Of a DNA stretch of 64,000 nt, positions 13,201-25,701 are shown piece by piece. This stretch comes from Numida meleagris (Eukaryota; Chordata; Aves; Galliformes; Numididae), in the NCBI RefSeq assembly GCF_002078875.1, contig NC_034414.1, positions 24,786,611 through 24,850,610 on the forward strand. Direction: 5' to 3'. Below the pieces are notes generated by a model. It was not told where the DNA came from and did not search any database. It saw only the letters and a program-made list of their open reading frames with translations. The first letter of the stretch is position 1. The number at the start of each line of letters is the position of its first letter. The position numbers were made by a program, and so were the translations under genes.

Positions 13201-13621
13201 AATTTGCGCCTATCAGCAGAGCTGCAGGGGAGTCTGACATTCTGGGACTCATGCATTTTGAAAAGCATCTACATGTCTTACAAAACAATGTGAAAGTACC
13301 CTCACTGAAACAAAATTCACATATTTACATACTTAAACCCCAGCTTTGCATACCCATCCCCAACTTCGCATACCCATGTTCCTTTCTACTACAGCAATGG
13401 TGTCTTGCTTGTCCCAAACTTCAAATTTAAGGTCTTCATCTCAAAGACAGAGCATTTTACTCAGCACTGCAACACCCAGGAGAGACAGTATTAAGAGATT
13501 AGGGGAGCAGCTCAGAGCACCATCAAGCGAATTTTTGCCATACAATTATTTTTTCCTCAGTCTGGAGTGCATCACTGGCAGGGCTGAACGTGCTCAGCAC
13601 AAGATCAGCAGTCAGAGACCG
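7262..13621. other. Non-coding sequence, no recognisable gene
   Basis: This block holds several long frames, among them 169 codons at 9208-9717 (+), 168 codons at 10236-10742 (+) and 187 codons at 10983-11546 (-). All have mixed composition, no conserved motif, and competing frames of similar length on the other strand, so I treat them as chance. T-rich runs lie around 7435-7500 and 9642-9662. At about 13343-13377 a short motif, TTTGCATACCCAT or close to it, occurs twice in tandem. No CR1 fragment or RNA gene is recognised here. Confidence 0.5.
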
Positions 13622-13940
13622 AAGTCATGGCTTGAAGCAGTGATTGAGCACCTGGTGAGAAGGCAGGGCCAACCCAGGGGAGATCAGGTGCAAGCAATGC
13701 CCCTAAGTGACCAGCAGGGTGGAGCCGGGATCCAACCCTTCCCAGACCTCATTTAAGGGTTGGCAGTAGAGGCGAGGGTTTTTTGCTGGTGGTCTCTGTG
13801 TATCTGAGATGTTTTGAAGGTAAGCAGCTTCTTTCCTTTATTTCTGTGCCCACAGCTGTTGCATTTGAGAAAATCCTTGCTTGCTGTAGCCTGGGACCTT
13901 GCTGTTCTGCTGTCGTTGCTGTGCTTTCCATCCCATTACA
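13622..13940 (+). repeat. LTR-like dispersed repeat, copy 1
   Basis: About 320 bases are clearly homologous to 49072-49400, with long shared blocks around the GATTGAGCACCTGGTG, CCAACCCAGGGGAG and CCTCATTTAAGGGTTGGCAG segments. Both copies have an ATTTAAG TATA-like element (13751-13757 here) and, about 60 bases further, a matching AAGGTAAGCAG splice-donor-like site (GT at 13820-13821). Length, a TATA-like element near the middle and a CATTACA end suggest a solo LTR of an endogenous retrovirus. Neither the exact ends nor a target-site duplication could be fixed, and no polyadenylation hexamer is obvious. A non-LTR dispersed element remains possible. It is non-coding. Confidence 0.6.
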
Positions 13941-16900
13941 CAGGGGAAATAACATCCTGATTCTGCAGCCTGCTCCTGGATGAGGTGACATTTCTTCAAG
14001 CCAGATCACCTAGAAAACACAACCTATCTTCTTCCAATCCTTGGACTTCACTCTCCTAGTTGCAGCTCTTGTGTCACACCAGCATTCAAGGGCTCTAATC
14101 CCTGGGTCTGATGCAGAAGAGGGACCAGCTGCATCTCCCTGCTCTTTTACTTTCCCTTTCCCGCCTGCTCCCTCCCTCACCATGTCAGGGCAATATGCAC
14201 GGAGCCTGATATCCTATTGCACCAGTGGATCTGGGAATAGATAGCTGGAGGAGCTTACACCCACAATACATCTCAGGGACCAGCTTTCACTGAAGAAGCA
14301 GATTGCATTTAAAGGTGAGATGTTCTCTCCTGGTCTGCAACATGCATAATGCATAGCACAGCCTCCATGAGCTGTTATCAGAGGTTAGGCCATTTACAGC
14401 ACTGATGCTGCTATGAAATGCTCTTCTGCAGGGATATTTCCCACATCCAAGGCTTTTATCTGCATAGCATTTGAAGACTTGTAGTTTGTGGTTGAAATCT
14501 TCTCTGTGAGAGTTGGTAGTCTCTGGTAGTTCAACCTCCTCTTCTTCAGCTGGCATTTGTCATTAAATAAACAGTGTGCTTCCTCTTTCAGCTAGATTAG
14601 TACAAATCGAGAACAATTCCGGCTCAGTGTCAGCTTAAAACAGAAACTGAAGGTCTGGGATACTCTTTATTTGTGAGGAGAAGCTCATAGAAGAGCAAGG
14701 TGCCAGATTAGTGACCCAGGGGACCACAAGTTTTATTCAAAGATGGCCTAATTCCCAGCAAAGTGCTAGTGCCCAGTTTCCTCCTCAGCAGCCCTGCTTC
14801 TCCAAGAGGCTCCCTGCCAGGAGGAAACACTCATCTCCTGCACGTAGGTAGGACAGCAGGCACAAGCAGTGCTGCAAAGCTTTCCAGAGCAGGTGCAACA
14901 GGAGCTGGGCACTCAGGAAGCTCACAGCCTTGACAAGGGGAGAGCTCAGAGATCCCTAGCCCATGGGTACCTGTGACCTCTGCCACCATCTGCAGCCAAG
15001 AAACTGGTTCCTGCCCTGTGGCCACCCCTCCAGCAGGAGGTGGACAGAGGTCACTGTGTGCCTTTCACAGCTCTCCCCAAAAAGGGACATGAAAAGGGGA
15101 AATAATAACAACAAAGGATGTTGCTGGTTCTACACGCTTATTATTAGCAGAGGAAGGACTGGGATTAATCACTCCTGCTGAAGCAGCTGTAAAGGATGGA
15201 AGTAGCTGATCAAAGTGGACTTTGTTATTCCCAGTGTATCATTCTGCTGAGCAATGAGAACTAGCACGGGGCACTGGAGCTTCAAAAGGGCTTTAATGAC
15301 TCCAAGGCTTAACCAAGGACGCTGCTGGAGCTAATCGAGAAGGAAATCCAGGGCAAGGTGGAAATGATGGAAATGAGTGCTTTGGTCCGAGGAATTTTTC
15401 CACATCTTTCATTTCCTAATTCCATACCTTTGAGGTAATAAAATTTACAGCGATGGAAAAAAAAAGTGGGACAATGGGAAATGTTCCTCTATGGACTGGG
15501 CTACGTGTGGCTGGGCTGCACCTGATTGCTGCGCTTGTGGCAGGGGGGACAGAGGGCACAAGGAGCCACTCCATCCAGCCCTGTTGAGATCTGACAAAAC
15601 CATGGTCCCTCCACCTCCTCCTGTCCCAGGATGCCCCCTCCTATTGCTGGGCAGTTGACGAGTACCATGGAGGCTGGGACAGGCCCCCTTTCCTCCTTGC
15701 TGACTGAATGGATGTACAGCAACTGCCTTCTGCATCCTTGAGTGTACAGCCCTAGAATGGCCCTTTTGTCAATGGCAGGGACAAGAAGCCGCCCTGTGCT
15801 GCTGCTGGAGTGAGCCATGAATGAGTACAGAGAACCTCTGAGCAACGGCTGGGAATTAGCCATGGGGAGCATGACTTGCCTGCACTGCAGCCGGTGGAGC
15901 TCTGCCTTACAAAAGAACAGCCACATGTCTGCAGGAGAGCTCTCACCCTAATTTGGAAAAGAAATACACACTTTAAGGGGCAGCTTTGTTAGCAACACAT
16001 CCACCATGTCACTCTCTTCTCACTTCCTTCGTTTCTTCCTTCCTTGTTTCTGTTTATAGAGCAAATAGATCCAAAAGAGCATTTCCTACTCAGCAGCACT
16101 AGCATCTCTGAGACAGTCAAGGACGTGTTGTCCACAAACAGGTCTTTTTCCTGCCTGTGAAATGTTGGTCCTCTCTTGAAAGAAAGACTCTGAGAGCATT
16201 CATATCCATACAGACTGTGAGCCCATCTTGCTTGGTGTCTCTCATAAGCCCTGCCTGCCCATGGCCCGTCACACAAGGGTGAAGGAGCATCTTCAGTGCT
16301 TTCTCCCTCTGCATCCCGAGAAGATCTATGGGTCTGTTTCTTTTCACTTCTGTCCAGAAGAATCCAGCGTACATTTTGTGGTTAAAAGTCAAAACTGGGG
16401 AAGGAAAGCTCTCAAACGCAGCAGCTGCAGCGTCATCTATTTTGCTTTCTCAGCCTAAACATGCAGTAGCACGTTCTGCTGAGGGGCAAACCAAGCAAGC
16501 TGCTGGAACAGACAGGATGAGAAATGGAGGCCAAGCAGCAGTGCCTCACAAGGGAACCCAATGCCCCGTACCAGCCGCAGTACAGTTGGCAGCCCTCCTG
16601 CAGCAGCAGTGCACCGTGGCTTAGTGAGTGTGTACAGATTCCTGCTTCCTCCTTTCCCAGCCCAGTGTTTTTACTCCTCTGCAATGGACAAGGTGGACCT
16701 GGCCTGCATGCAGCTGTCTGTATCCCCAGGGATGTGACATTAACTGAGGCTGGGAACTGCCCTGGCTGCATCCCTTTCCTCCTGCTGTGGAGATATTCCC
16801 TGGGGGAGCATATGAGTACTTGTCATAAGAGCATCGTGTCGGGCTTCTCCTCTACTCCTGTGTCCTGCAAAGGGCTGAGAAATGCAGGAGTCTGCAGCCT

Positions 16901-19550
16901 CAGTGAGTAAAGAAACCCAGCTCCCTTTTCCTGACCACAGGAAGGCTGTGGGGAAGGAGGATCCCAGCTGATCCCACCCCACAGCTTTTCCTTTGGAATC
17001 TAAAATGCAGTCTTTCACAGGCAGGAGGGCAACCAAGCTGAGCTCCATGTTTTCCAGCAGCAGGGTCTGTTAGAAAGCAGCCTGTGTTGGTGGGGCAGTG
17101 TCTTCCTCTGCAAAGCCCTTTGACATACCCTGTATTCCTCGTCCCCAGCAGGATGGGGAAAGCTGTGCTTCCAGAGCTGAGTTGGAGGCAGCAGAGCCCT
17201 GCAGCCACAGTGAGCACAGCTGAGTGGGTGGAGTGTGGCACGCTGAGGGAATTGCCCTTGTTATTCCAACACAAGTGAAGGCAGAAATTCAGTTTCTGGT
17301 GATGTCCTGAACTCTGCCTCCGGTGTCACCAGCACTCTAGTGCTGCCAAAACAAACACGGGCGCCTGACCAAAGAAAGTAAACCAAAGCCCTCCCAGCAG
17401 CAGCCACAGGCACACACTCAGCTTCACACTAGCACCTTCCTTTAGACCTTGGTATCCTGATATCTGCTTTATTTAGGCAAGAAACACAGATAAACAGTTG
17501 TACGGCAGAGCAGCCAGCTAGCGCTGCCACTCAGCACAAATGGAGGTGAGGCAGTGCAGACAGCATTGCTGGGTACTCAGCAGGGCTGGCCTTGATTCCC
17601 AAGCGAACACCTGGACAGACTGCATTGAGGGAGGCAGCAATGTCTCTATCCTGTGGCTAAATTGTGAAGCAGCAGCTTTCACGTGTGCACTGCCTGGCCA
17701 GCATCCACCTGGGCTCCTGTGCTCTTGGCAGATGTGTTAAGCAGATAGAGCTGATGTCTTCCCAAAATGACTCCATGGGCAGCAGAGCTGCATGAAAAGA
17801 GATGCTTATCTGGACTTTGGAAACATCTTCCTATGAGGTCATCTTCTTTTCTCTTTCTTCTCTTTTTAACTTTTCCTTCATGGGGGTAAGGCCACAGCAT
17901 GATCTGCTTGAAACTGCCAGCAGATCCCAGACAGAAGATGGAGGAAAAGGGAAGAACAGGCAGTGAAGTGTATTTGATGGAGCAGGTCTTTTTGAAGAGC
18001 CCGGGTGTCCCTCCTCCGCAGTCCTTTCCCACGAGTGAGGCTGAGAACAGTCGTGAGCATGGTGGTAGAGAAGGAAAAAGGGCTGTGGAGGCAGTACACC
18101 TCCAGGGAGTGGTTTCTGCCTGTCTCCTCACAGGGGTGCTCAGCTTTGGGTGTTCAGTGCAGGAACAGCTTCTCTGAGTTTAGCTGCAGACCAAGCCAGT
18201 AGGGATGGGATTCTTCAGGTATCATTTTGCAGAGTTGGTTTTGCAGACACCTTTCACACCTACTGCCTCTTCTGGTATGCTAGAACAGAAATGAGAGTTG
18301 GACATGGCCCCTTGGTACCAGCAGCCATACCAACAGCCTGACAGTTAGCTGTGGGACTGCATGCTCTCTTCTCTGTGCCAGCAGAAGGTATCCCCAGGGC
18401 TACTAACACTCTTCCTACCCCAACCTTTGCTCTGGTCTGCCCCGAACTCAGTGACCCTTCAGCCCTTCCAGCTTTCCTTTAATATTCATCTCTTGCAGGG
18501 CAGTTGCTGAGTGACTCCCACAACATGCCACGCTGTGAAAGCTCAGGTCAGGGAAGCTTTGACCCTGTCCCCAGCCATCAGGAGCACAGCAGGCAGAGGA
18601 GGACCAAGCCTCTGTGACTGTGCAGGTGGCAGATTTTGAGCCTTCAGAGCAGGGTGCTTGAGGAGCTAAATTCAAATATACCTCCAAGACTATGTCAGTC
18701 CTGTTCCTTGAGTGGTCTCCTCGAACAAGGCTGGTGCCGTCTCAGCCCCGGCACAAGAGGATCCCTGTCTAGGGAGCAGGGACACTCAGCACCCCTGGTG
18801 AAAAAGACATCCCAGCGATCCCTGGACACAACGTGCTTGGTTCAGTGATGCTGCTCGGCTGACAGCTCACCTGGCTGCTCTGCCTAGAAGCAGAGAGGGA
18901 GCCTGTCACTGTCACAGCCCCAGCAGTGTATCTAAGGCAGGGTTTATCTGCAGGGAGAGGGTCACCTGCTGGGTTGTGTTTCAGCATCACACTACATTTT
19001 GGTCTCTCTTTCCCTTTCTCTGTAGCACACTCCTGGTAGAAAGGATTTGACACCAGGCGATAATCTGAAACTGGAGACACAAGGTGCCGGTGCAGCTCTA
19101 GTTACAGATATTATGCCAAAGCCTTCACTCTTACTGATCATGAGCATGTCACCCCGCGGTATTTCTTTCTTTATTTGTTTTTTTGTTTGCTTACATAATT
19201 AATGCAGTGAAATGAAAACACTGTCCATATAACTGTGAGGATGTCAGATGTTCAAACATGACTATCCCATTCTAAGGTGACAGATATGTGAGGTAGTCTT
19301 CATTTTTAAGTATTCGAGTCTTGAAAATGATGTAGTTACACTCATCTATTTGGGGTTACTGTGATTACTGGCCATCATCTCTTTCTGAACCCGAGGCTTC
19401 CCTGAGGTCAAAGTAGAAATATTCAGCAACGGCCTGAACCACACAGATGTTGCAGATCTGCTTGACAGTGTTTACTATTTGCAGGATTGCTTTAAATAAA
19501 TAATGCTTTCAAACTGAGAGTGGGTCGCCTCCATAAAGATGGCCTCATAT
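13941..19550. other. Non-coding sequence, no recognisable gene
   Basis: No known domain, RNA gene or CR1 fragment is seen. Pyrimidine-rich tracts lie at about 16010-16045 and 17838-17878. Frames of up to about 150 codons (for example 17679-18131, minus) lack conserved features. A Tn-rich run lies near 19160-19190. Confidence 0.5.
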
Positions 19551-19632
19551 AGCAAGAGAAGGAAAGAAGCAAAGGAGAAGAAAGGAAGAGAAATGCAGTC
19601 AGGCAAGAAATAAGGAAAGAGAGAGATGGGAG
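19551..19632 (+). repeat. Polypurine tract (GA-rich)
   Basis: About 80 bases are almost entirely purine on the plus strand, with GAAAG, GGAAG and GAGAG units and only a few pyrimidine interruptions. Such low-complexity tracts are common in vertebrate DNA and can adopt triplex structures. There is no gene here. Confidence 0.75.
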
Positions 19633-19654
19633 CCAAACTGAGCTGCATGCTGTC

Positions 19655-19720
19655 CCGTAGTTTATTAACATTTGATTAGCATAATGAATATTCAGCCTCT
19701 TTATTATCTTATTGTTCCTC
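19655..19720. promoter_or_regulatory. Candidate regulatory element, AT-rich homeodomain/POU-like motifs
   Basis: An AT-rich island contains TTTGATTAGC, ATAATG and a perfect ten-base palindrome, TGAATATTCA (19685-19694), which resembles POU-factor dimer sites. TTATTAAC lies just upstream at 19662-19669. The clustering is suggestive of a developmental enhancer core, but the call rests on motif content alone. Confidence 0.25.
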
Positions 19721-22700
19721 TTCACATAGTATGTTAAGTATGGAAAGTTTCTTCTGTGTTTTTTTTTCATTGCAAATTTTGCCCCTGGAGAAATGAGTTC
19801 TCTTTATCAAAAGAGTCAAAGACTAAGGATTAGGCACGAAAGAAAAGGAAAATATGTTGTAAGGAACATCTCATGTCTCATAAAATCCAAAGCCAAACGA
19901 TTTCTATCATGTATCTATAACTTTCATGGGACTGTTGACCAGAGTACACTTTTAAAATACGTGTGTGCTATGATTGTTGTTATCTTTATATGGCGGTAGC
20001 ATTACATTTCAATGCGTCGATATCTAACCCACTGATTAAATTTGTTTTGAAGATTGTTTAAGAGGTGATTATCAAACCAAAATGGCATCACCTTGGCGTT
20101 AGGCCAGCATCTGTGGCTGAAATGCAGATCAGCACAGGAGAACAAGCTCATCACCAGCTCCTGATCTGCCCCTGAGGCAGAGCTGGAAGGAGATACGGGG
20201 AATTGGTCCTGAAGGCTCCAGGCTCCCAGGATGGCCCAGAGACACCTCGGGGCAGCCAGGTGGGCTCTGCCCAGCTGCTGCCTGGGGGAGGCCCCGGGCA
20301 CGGCCCTGCGGCCAGGCCCAGCCATTCTCAGTCAATCACTCAGACTGCGGGAGGGAGGCTGGGGAGAAGGAGAAACCACAAGCGTGGATCTTGTTCTTTG
20401 TAAAGCCTGAGCACTCTGGCTTGGGGCAGCCGCAGTCCCACTCCGCAGCCTTTGGTCTGGGTAAGGCCATGTGCTTGTACTCTTGGGTACCGCTTTTCCC
20501 CAGTGCAGGGGGACAACCGGGGTGGCTTAAGTGTGTGGCCAAGGCATGGGAAGCAGAGGCTGTGTGCTGGGAGAGTCTCCAGGCAGTTTTCAGATCAATG
20601 AACACACGTGGAAAAAGGAGCAGAGGATCTCGCCAGTGTGGCTGGAGGGGGCCACGGGGGCTGCCAGCCAAGGCAAACAAGGAAGCCACCTGATGTGACG
20701 GGGGTCAGATAAGAGAGTCGTCGCTTCGGGAGCAGGTGCTTCCTGCGCCGTGCACTCGCCTGGCCCCAGCCCCACTGCCTGCAGAGCAGCCTGTGGCTTA
20801 CAGCTCCCTGAGGCAGCCCCCTGGCACCTGAATCACGGGTCAGAGTGCTTGTCAGCTGGTGCCCACCTGGAGGAGCAATGCCTCTCCTCAGCCCTGGGCT
20901 AGCACTGGCTTCAGGGCTCCTTTGTGGTGCTGGCCGGTGAACACTTGCTTTGAGTTGGCTGTGAGTGGCTGGGAGCACCCACAAATGATTAAAGAAACCA
21001 TGCTGAATGAATAATGGAGGGCTGGTGTGGCAGGGAGAAATGGGGGGTTTGTCCAGGAGCATTGGCCACCCTGAGCTTGAAGTAAGCTCTGTAGGATGCT
21101 GACCTGGGCTGTGAGTGCCTAGACTTTGTTTTTGTACCTGCAGTGTTCAGACAAAACCAGTGTAGGCCTTCAGGAACTGATATCTCTTCAGCTGCGCAAG
21201 GTAGTGCTAGATCAGGGGCTGCATGCTCCAGTGCCCTACGTATGATATACACACAACAGAAAATGTATGGGGAGAGAGGAATGTATCTTACATAGTACAA
21301 CCCCTCAAGGACATAGATATGTGATGGTCTCCTGAAAGACATTGAAGAGAAGCAGGCCACAATGAACAGCAAGTGACACGTACTTAAAAGCACGTGAATT
21401 TTTCTTCTAAACTGGGCATAGAGTGACTGATGCCTTTTGTTTAACAAGCTAGCATTTTACCATATGCTTTCTAGTAATAAGACCTGTAGTCTCCTAAGAA
21501 TAAGCTGAAGGGCCATCAGGAGGCAAATCTGGTCCTACCCAGGGTTCAAGGTGGGCTCCAGTCTGTGTAGGTTATGCTTGGATTTGTATGAAGAGGGGTG
21601 AGAAAGCATTTTCAAAAGGAATGCTTTCCAGTGGCTACAGGACAACTCAAGGTTTGGACGCCATATTGCTTCTCCATCTCTGACACTGGTTTCCCTTGTG
21701 AATTTAGATAAATAAGCTTTGCAGAAGAAGGAGAATAAGATAACTTCCTACTGTAATGTGGCTTCACTAATCACCTTACTCTCTGGCAGATAAATATGAA
21801 ACTCATTATGAATGTGAGAAGAATATTTTTGAGAGGTGAATGGGTTAAGACTCTGAGGCTCTCTGGGAGTCCTGGGTGATTAATTAATACAAGATGAAGC
21901 TGAAGAAGCAGAATAGTGTAGAGCTGCGAGGAAATTTATACCTGAGGGCTCTCCATTGGCTGATGAGCCGGCAGATCAGAAAGGTCAGATGGAAGCATTA
22001 TATGTGTGATTGTACTTAGAATGTCAGAAAATTCCAAAACAGGCAGAAAGCCCATTGTATTCTAAACAGTGCTTAAATGCCGTGTCACTTGGGAAGCCCT
22101 GCATGTATTCCTCTGATCACACAGCCACATCAATGGCATCTCTGCTGGACTGTGTTTCCTAAGGGGTCTTCAGCTCCAGAACATGTTATTTGCCCTGGAG
22201 AGCCTTAGGGGACAGCAGTTTGCTCTATCAACCCATCAGTAATATACACTGTATGCATCTCTTGGAGTGGGATAGATAGTTGTGTGTCTGAATGTACTTT
22301 TCGGTATCAAGTTCTGGTTAAAAGACTTTCCCTCTAAATGCATGCAAGTTTAGTTTTCTCTCTGCAGCCAGCTTTAGGAGCATGACAGCACACACTGTGC
22401 AGAAGAGAACTTCCAGATGGCACACTGTATAATGTACAGCAGGCAGAGCCACCTAAGAAAGCTCCAAATGTATGAAATTTGGTCAAAATCCAGTCGGAAT
22501 GGTCTGGGGGTTGACTCTGAGCAAATGGACTCACCTAAGATGAGGTGAAAAACCTGTCCTTTGGACGGTTAGTGGTAGCCCTGGTGCTACGCTGTCTGTC
22601 TTGCTCCTTGGCTGCTGAATCTTGGGTTGCTTGATGTTCCTCCTGCTCCCATCCTCAAAGCCAACAGCACAAGAGCCTAAGCACATCTGCTCTGGTATCA

Positions 22701-23893
22701 TGCCCCAGATTCCTCATCCTGGGGCTGAGGAGAGCCTGTGCCTCAGCCCTCTCTGGCCTAGGTTCCCCTGCCTGTTTCTTTCTCTAAATCTCTGGTGCTT
22801 TGGTACCTGATACCCCTGGATATGCTAACTTCCCCTCACAGTCTCTCCTTTAAAGAGTTGCTCCTGTGTATTATCTGTGGTTGCTTCCTTTTTGCTCCGT
22901 TCCCAAACACCAGGTCTATTCTTGGAACGTCCGGCTACAGCACTCGTATTGACGTCAAAATTACTCAATAGTTATTGTCAGGAAGGACTTGATTTGCATT
23001 TGAATAGAGTGGCTTCTTAATGTCTCAGAAATAAGATGCTGTTGGGGACAATGTCTGGAAAGATTCCTCAAGGTAAATGTAAGGAGGCAAATTGCAAGCA
23101 CGTCTCTTCTTCTTGAGACTTCTTGAATGCCCCGGGTGTGGTGAGAATAGGGAGAAAACCACCTGTGTGAGGTGAAGGAGTATAGCTGCTTTCTCCAGAC
23201 ACCACTTTCAGGCACTCTGTCCTCAGGGCCTGGTTGGAAAAGCGCAGCACTACTCCAGTTTCCTGCCAGGAACTGCAAAGCCCCTCTTGAAAATACTCTG
23301 TTAAATCTGAGCCAATCACTCATGGCTGTTCCTGAGGAGGAGGGGGAAAGGCACAGGTGGGATTCTGTGACCTCAGCTGATTTTCCCATTAAACCAATGA
23401 CCATCAGCTTTCTGTATTTTTCCACAAAGAGCTTGGTTTGGATACACCTGGGTCAGTTCAGCCTCTAGAATGCTCTCCCAAATAAAGGGTAGGCTGGGGG
23501 GCTGTGGGTCTTGGTTGTAGGATCTGTTTATCAACACTCCAAACTGAGACCGTGAGGTCTCCTCAGGTGAGCTCTTACCACTACTATATTGTCTGCGCAT
23601 GAGTGTTATGAGAGCCAATTTTTGACACATTCCATGAATTTAAGGAATGCAGATAATAACTAGTTGGATGCCCTGTGCTTTTGTCCACGTACTTGACTGC
23701 GAACAGATAGTTTCTCACCAGCTATAAGCTGAAATACCCCTTCTCTATCAGCAGTAAGGAAGTGGATATAGTTTTGTTCCTACCAGTCCCTGTGAAGCAG
23801 ATTGCCCTTTAATGCAGATGGTGAAAGGGAGCATGGGGACATACAGGGCTACATGAATGAGCCGCCTGACTGATAACCTGGGCTGTATCTCAT
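19721..23893. other. Non-coding sequence with one GC-rich patch
   Basis: A GC-rich patch at about 20200-20350 has a few CpGs but is much weaker than the island near 5 kb. The minus-strand frame across it (20002-20325, 107 codons) has no recognisable domain. The rest is unique sequence without repeats I can name, apart from the CRE-like site at 22949-22958 listed separately. An AT-rich stretch with TTAATTAATA lies near 21880-21892. Confidence 0.5.
22949..22958. promoter_or_regulatory. Full palindromic CRE (CREB/ATF site)
   Basis: TTGACGTCAA is a perfect ten-base palindrome containing the consensus cAMP response element TGACGTCA (22950-22957). Its central CpG survives in a CpG-poor neighbourhood. 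CREB/ATF/AP-1 family proteins bind this sequence. A single eight-base match occurs by chance roughly once in 65 kb, so function is uncertain. Confidence 0.35.
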
Positions 23894-24092
23894 GGATTGG
23901 ATATTAGGAAAATCTTCTCAGAAAGAGCACTGAGGCACTGGCATAGGCTGCCTGGGGAGATGGTGGAGTCACCAGCCCTGGAGGTGTTCAGCAAAAGGGT
24001 AGATGTGGCACTGAGGGACATGGTTGATGGGCTGATGGTTAGACTAGACGGTCTTAGTGGTCTTTTCCAACCTTAATGATTCTATTATTCTA
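23894..24092 (+). repeat. CR1 LINE 3' fragment
   Basis: It reads from the TGGATATTAGGAAAAT block through the TGCCTGGGGAGATGGTGGAG block, the GATGTGGCACTGAGGGACAT block and the GGTCTTTTCCAACCTTAATG block to a degenerate ATTCTAT tail. This is the 3' end of ORF2 plus the 3' UTR of CR1, truncated at its 5' end. It belongs to the sequence group with GATGTGGCACT, as does the copy at 35131-35369, and differs from the copies that carry CTGATCTAGCTGTAGGTG. Confidence 0.95.
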
Positions 24093-25517
24093 AGCAATGA
24101 AAGTTCTTGGCATGCAGCACTGGAGTGGGTGAAACTGCTTTTCTGGAGGGGAAGATACATCCTGGGACTCACCCAGATAGCTCTAGTGCACAGTATGCTC
24201 ATTTTTAAGCTGTTACACCACTAAAGGTTGGGCCTTCAGATCTTGCACAATTGCTTGACCTTGTTGTGCCTTGTGTCCCTACCTTTGAAATAGAGATGAC
24301 ATTTCTTCCCAACTTTATGAGAAGAGAGGAGCCTGTCAGGATCCTTGATAGGAATAGGTGCTTTGTAAGCACCTATAGCCAACAGAAAACAGCTTCAGGC
24401 AGTACCTGAGTGCAGGCTGAGGTGTTGAAGCTTACTATCCCTGGAGAGCAAGCTGTGACTACGAATGGAGCAGCACCTCAGAGCTGTCCCAGGGCTCTGT
24501 ACCCTCTCCAGACACCCAGCTCTCAGCTGGGTTGGTCTGGGTTGTGTTGTTGGGGCAACTGGACTTGAAAATCAAAGCACAGTGTTTCTGCTCCAGCTCT
24601 TCCCCGCTCCTCGCTCAGCCCACTTCAGCAAGGCACTCAGGGCAAGGAGCCAGGGCCTTATTTTCAATCACGCTGTTACCAAGAAGGACGTGAAGCCTTC
24701 CAAGCTCAGGCTGACTGTATGTTTGTGCTGAACAGTGCCACTGTTTACAGATAAACAGAGCACGGTTCTATCCGTGTGCTGTGTGCAGAGCGGCGTGGGT
24801 TGGGCTGACCTCCTGCTGCACCTCCCAGGCCTTCCGCTCACCCCACTTTCCAACCCTGGAGGTATTGCTGTGGCTGTTTTCCCTTCTGAGCCTCTCTGGG
24901 GAGGTGAACTTTAAGGCTTGTCTAAATCTTGCAGGACCCCGAGGTAACTGCTACTTGTCTAGATGCCCTCAAGGCAGCACAATGGAGAAAACCCCTGTGG
25001 CAGAGGAAGAGCGTGTTCCCAGCTGAAAGCTTCGTGCTCAGCCTGGCTTGTGGGGCGGTGGCCCAGGCTGCTAGTATAGAATGTATCTGACTGACTAGAG
25101 TCAGTTCCAGCTTGTGGTATCCCTACAGTCACATGGAAAGTGCACACAGCTTGCTATCCCATCCTTAACGTCTGTTTTGCTAATCCTTGCTGTGTCAGCA
25201 GCTGCAAACACTGAGAAATGAGATGTTGCACAGCTTAGTATATGCTGTGTAGTTGGGAAATATTCATCGCTTGCTAAATATGAGCCTCTCAGCTTATTGC
25301 AGGCCAGATAGCTTCTCAACTGTAACCTCCTCCTGTCCTCTCCTTGGGTGCCATGTATGCTCAGCACAGTGCTGTCAGACTGACCACAAGCAGAACATAG
25401 TGAGGGAGCTTCACTTTAGCTTAGCCTCTTGAATACCTGTATGCACCCCTACTCAGCTTGTAACATAGGAGGTGAGCACAGCCCGTACCAGAGACAGAAC
25501 AAGGCACACTTCACCCC
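24093..25517. other. Non-coding sequence between two CR1 fragments
   Basis: Unique sequence with no gene, RNA gene or further repeat recognised. Confidence 0.55.
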
Positions 25518-25701
25518 TCTGCTACGATCAGTGAAGCACTGGGACAAGTTGCCCAGAGATGTGGTGGATCTGGAGACATTCAAGGCCAGGCTGGACTGGG
25601 CTCTGAGCACCCTGATCTAGCTGTAGGTGTCCCTGTTCATTGCAGTGGAGTTGGACTAGATGGCCTTTAAGGGTCCCTTCCAACTCAAACAATTCTATGA
25701 T
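25518..25701 (+). repeat. CR1 LINE 3' fragment
   Basis: A CACTGGGACAAGTTGCCCAG block, a TGGACTGGGCTCTGAGCA block, CTGATCTAGCTGTAGGTGTC, the GGAGTTGGACTAGATGGC block and CCCTTCCAACTCAAAC lead to an AATTCTATGA tail. It is 5'-truncated at about 25518. The upstream bases (25480-25517) may be more diverged CR1. It is similar in type to the copies at 4497, 32226 and 59108. Confidence 0.95.

Noticed and set aside
13820..13855. Apparent tiny intron (GTAAGC to CCCACAG) inside LTR-like copy 1
   Set aside because: Too short for a vertebrate intron, and the acceptor is not kept in copy 2.
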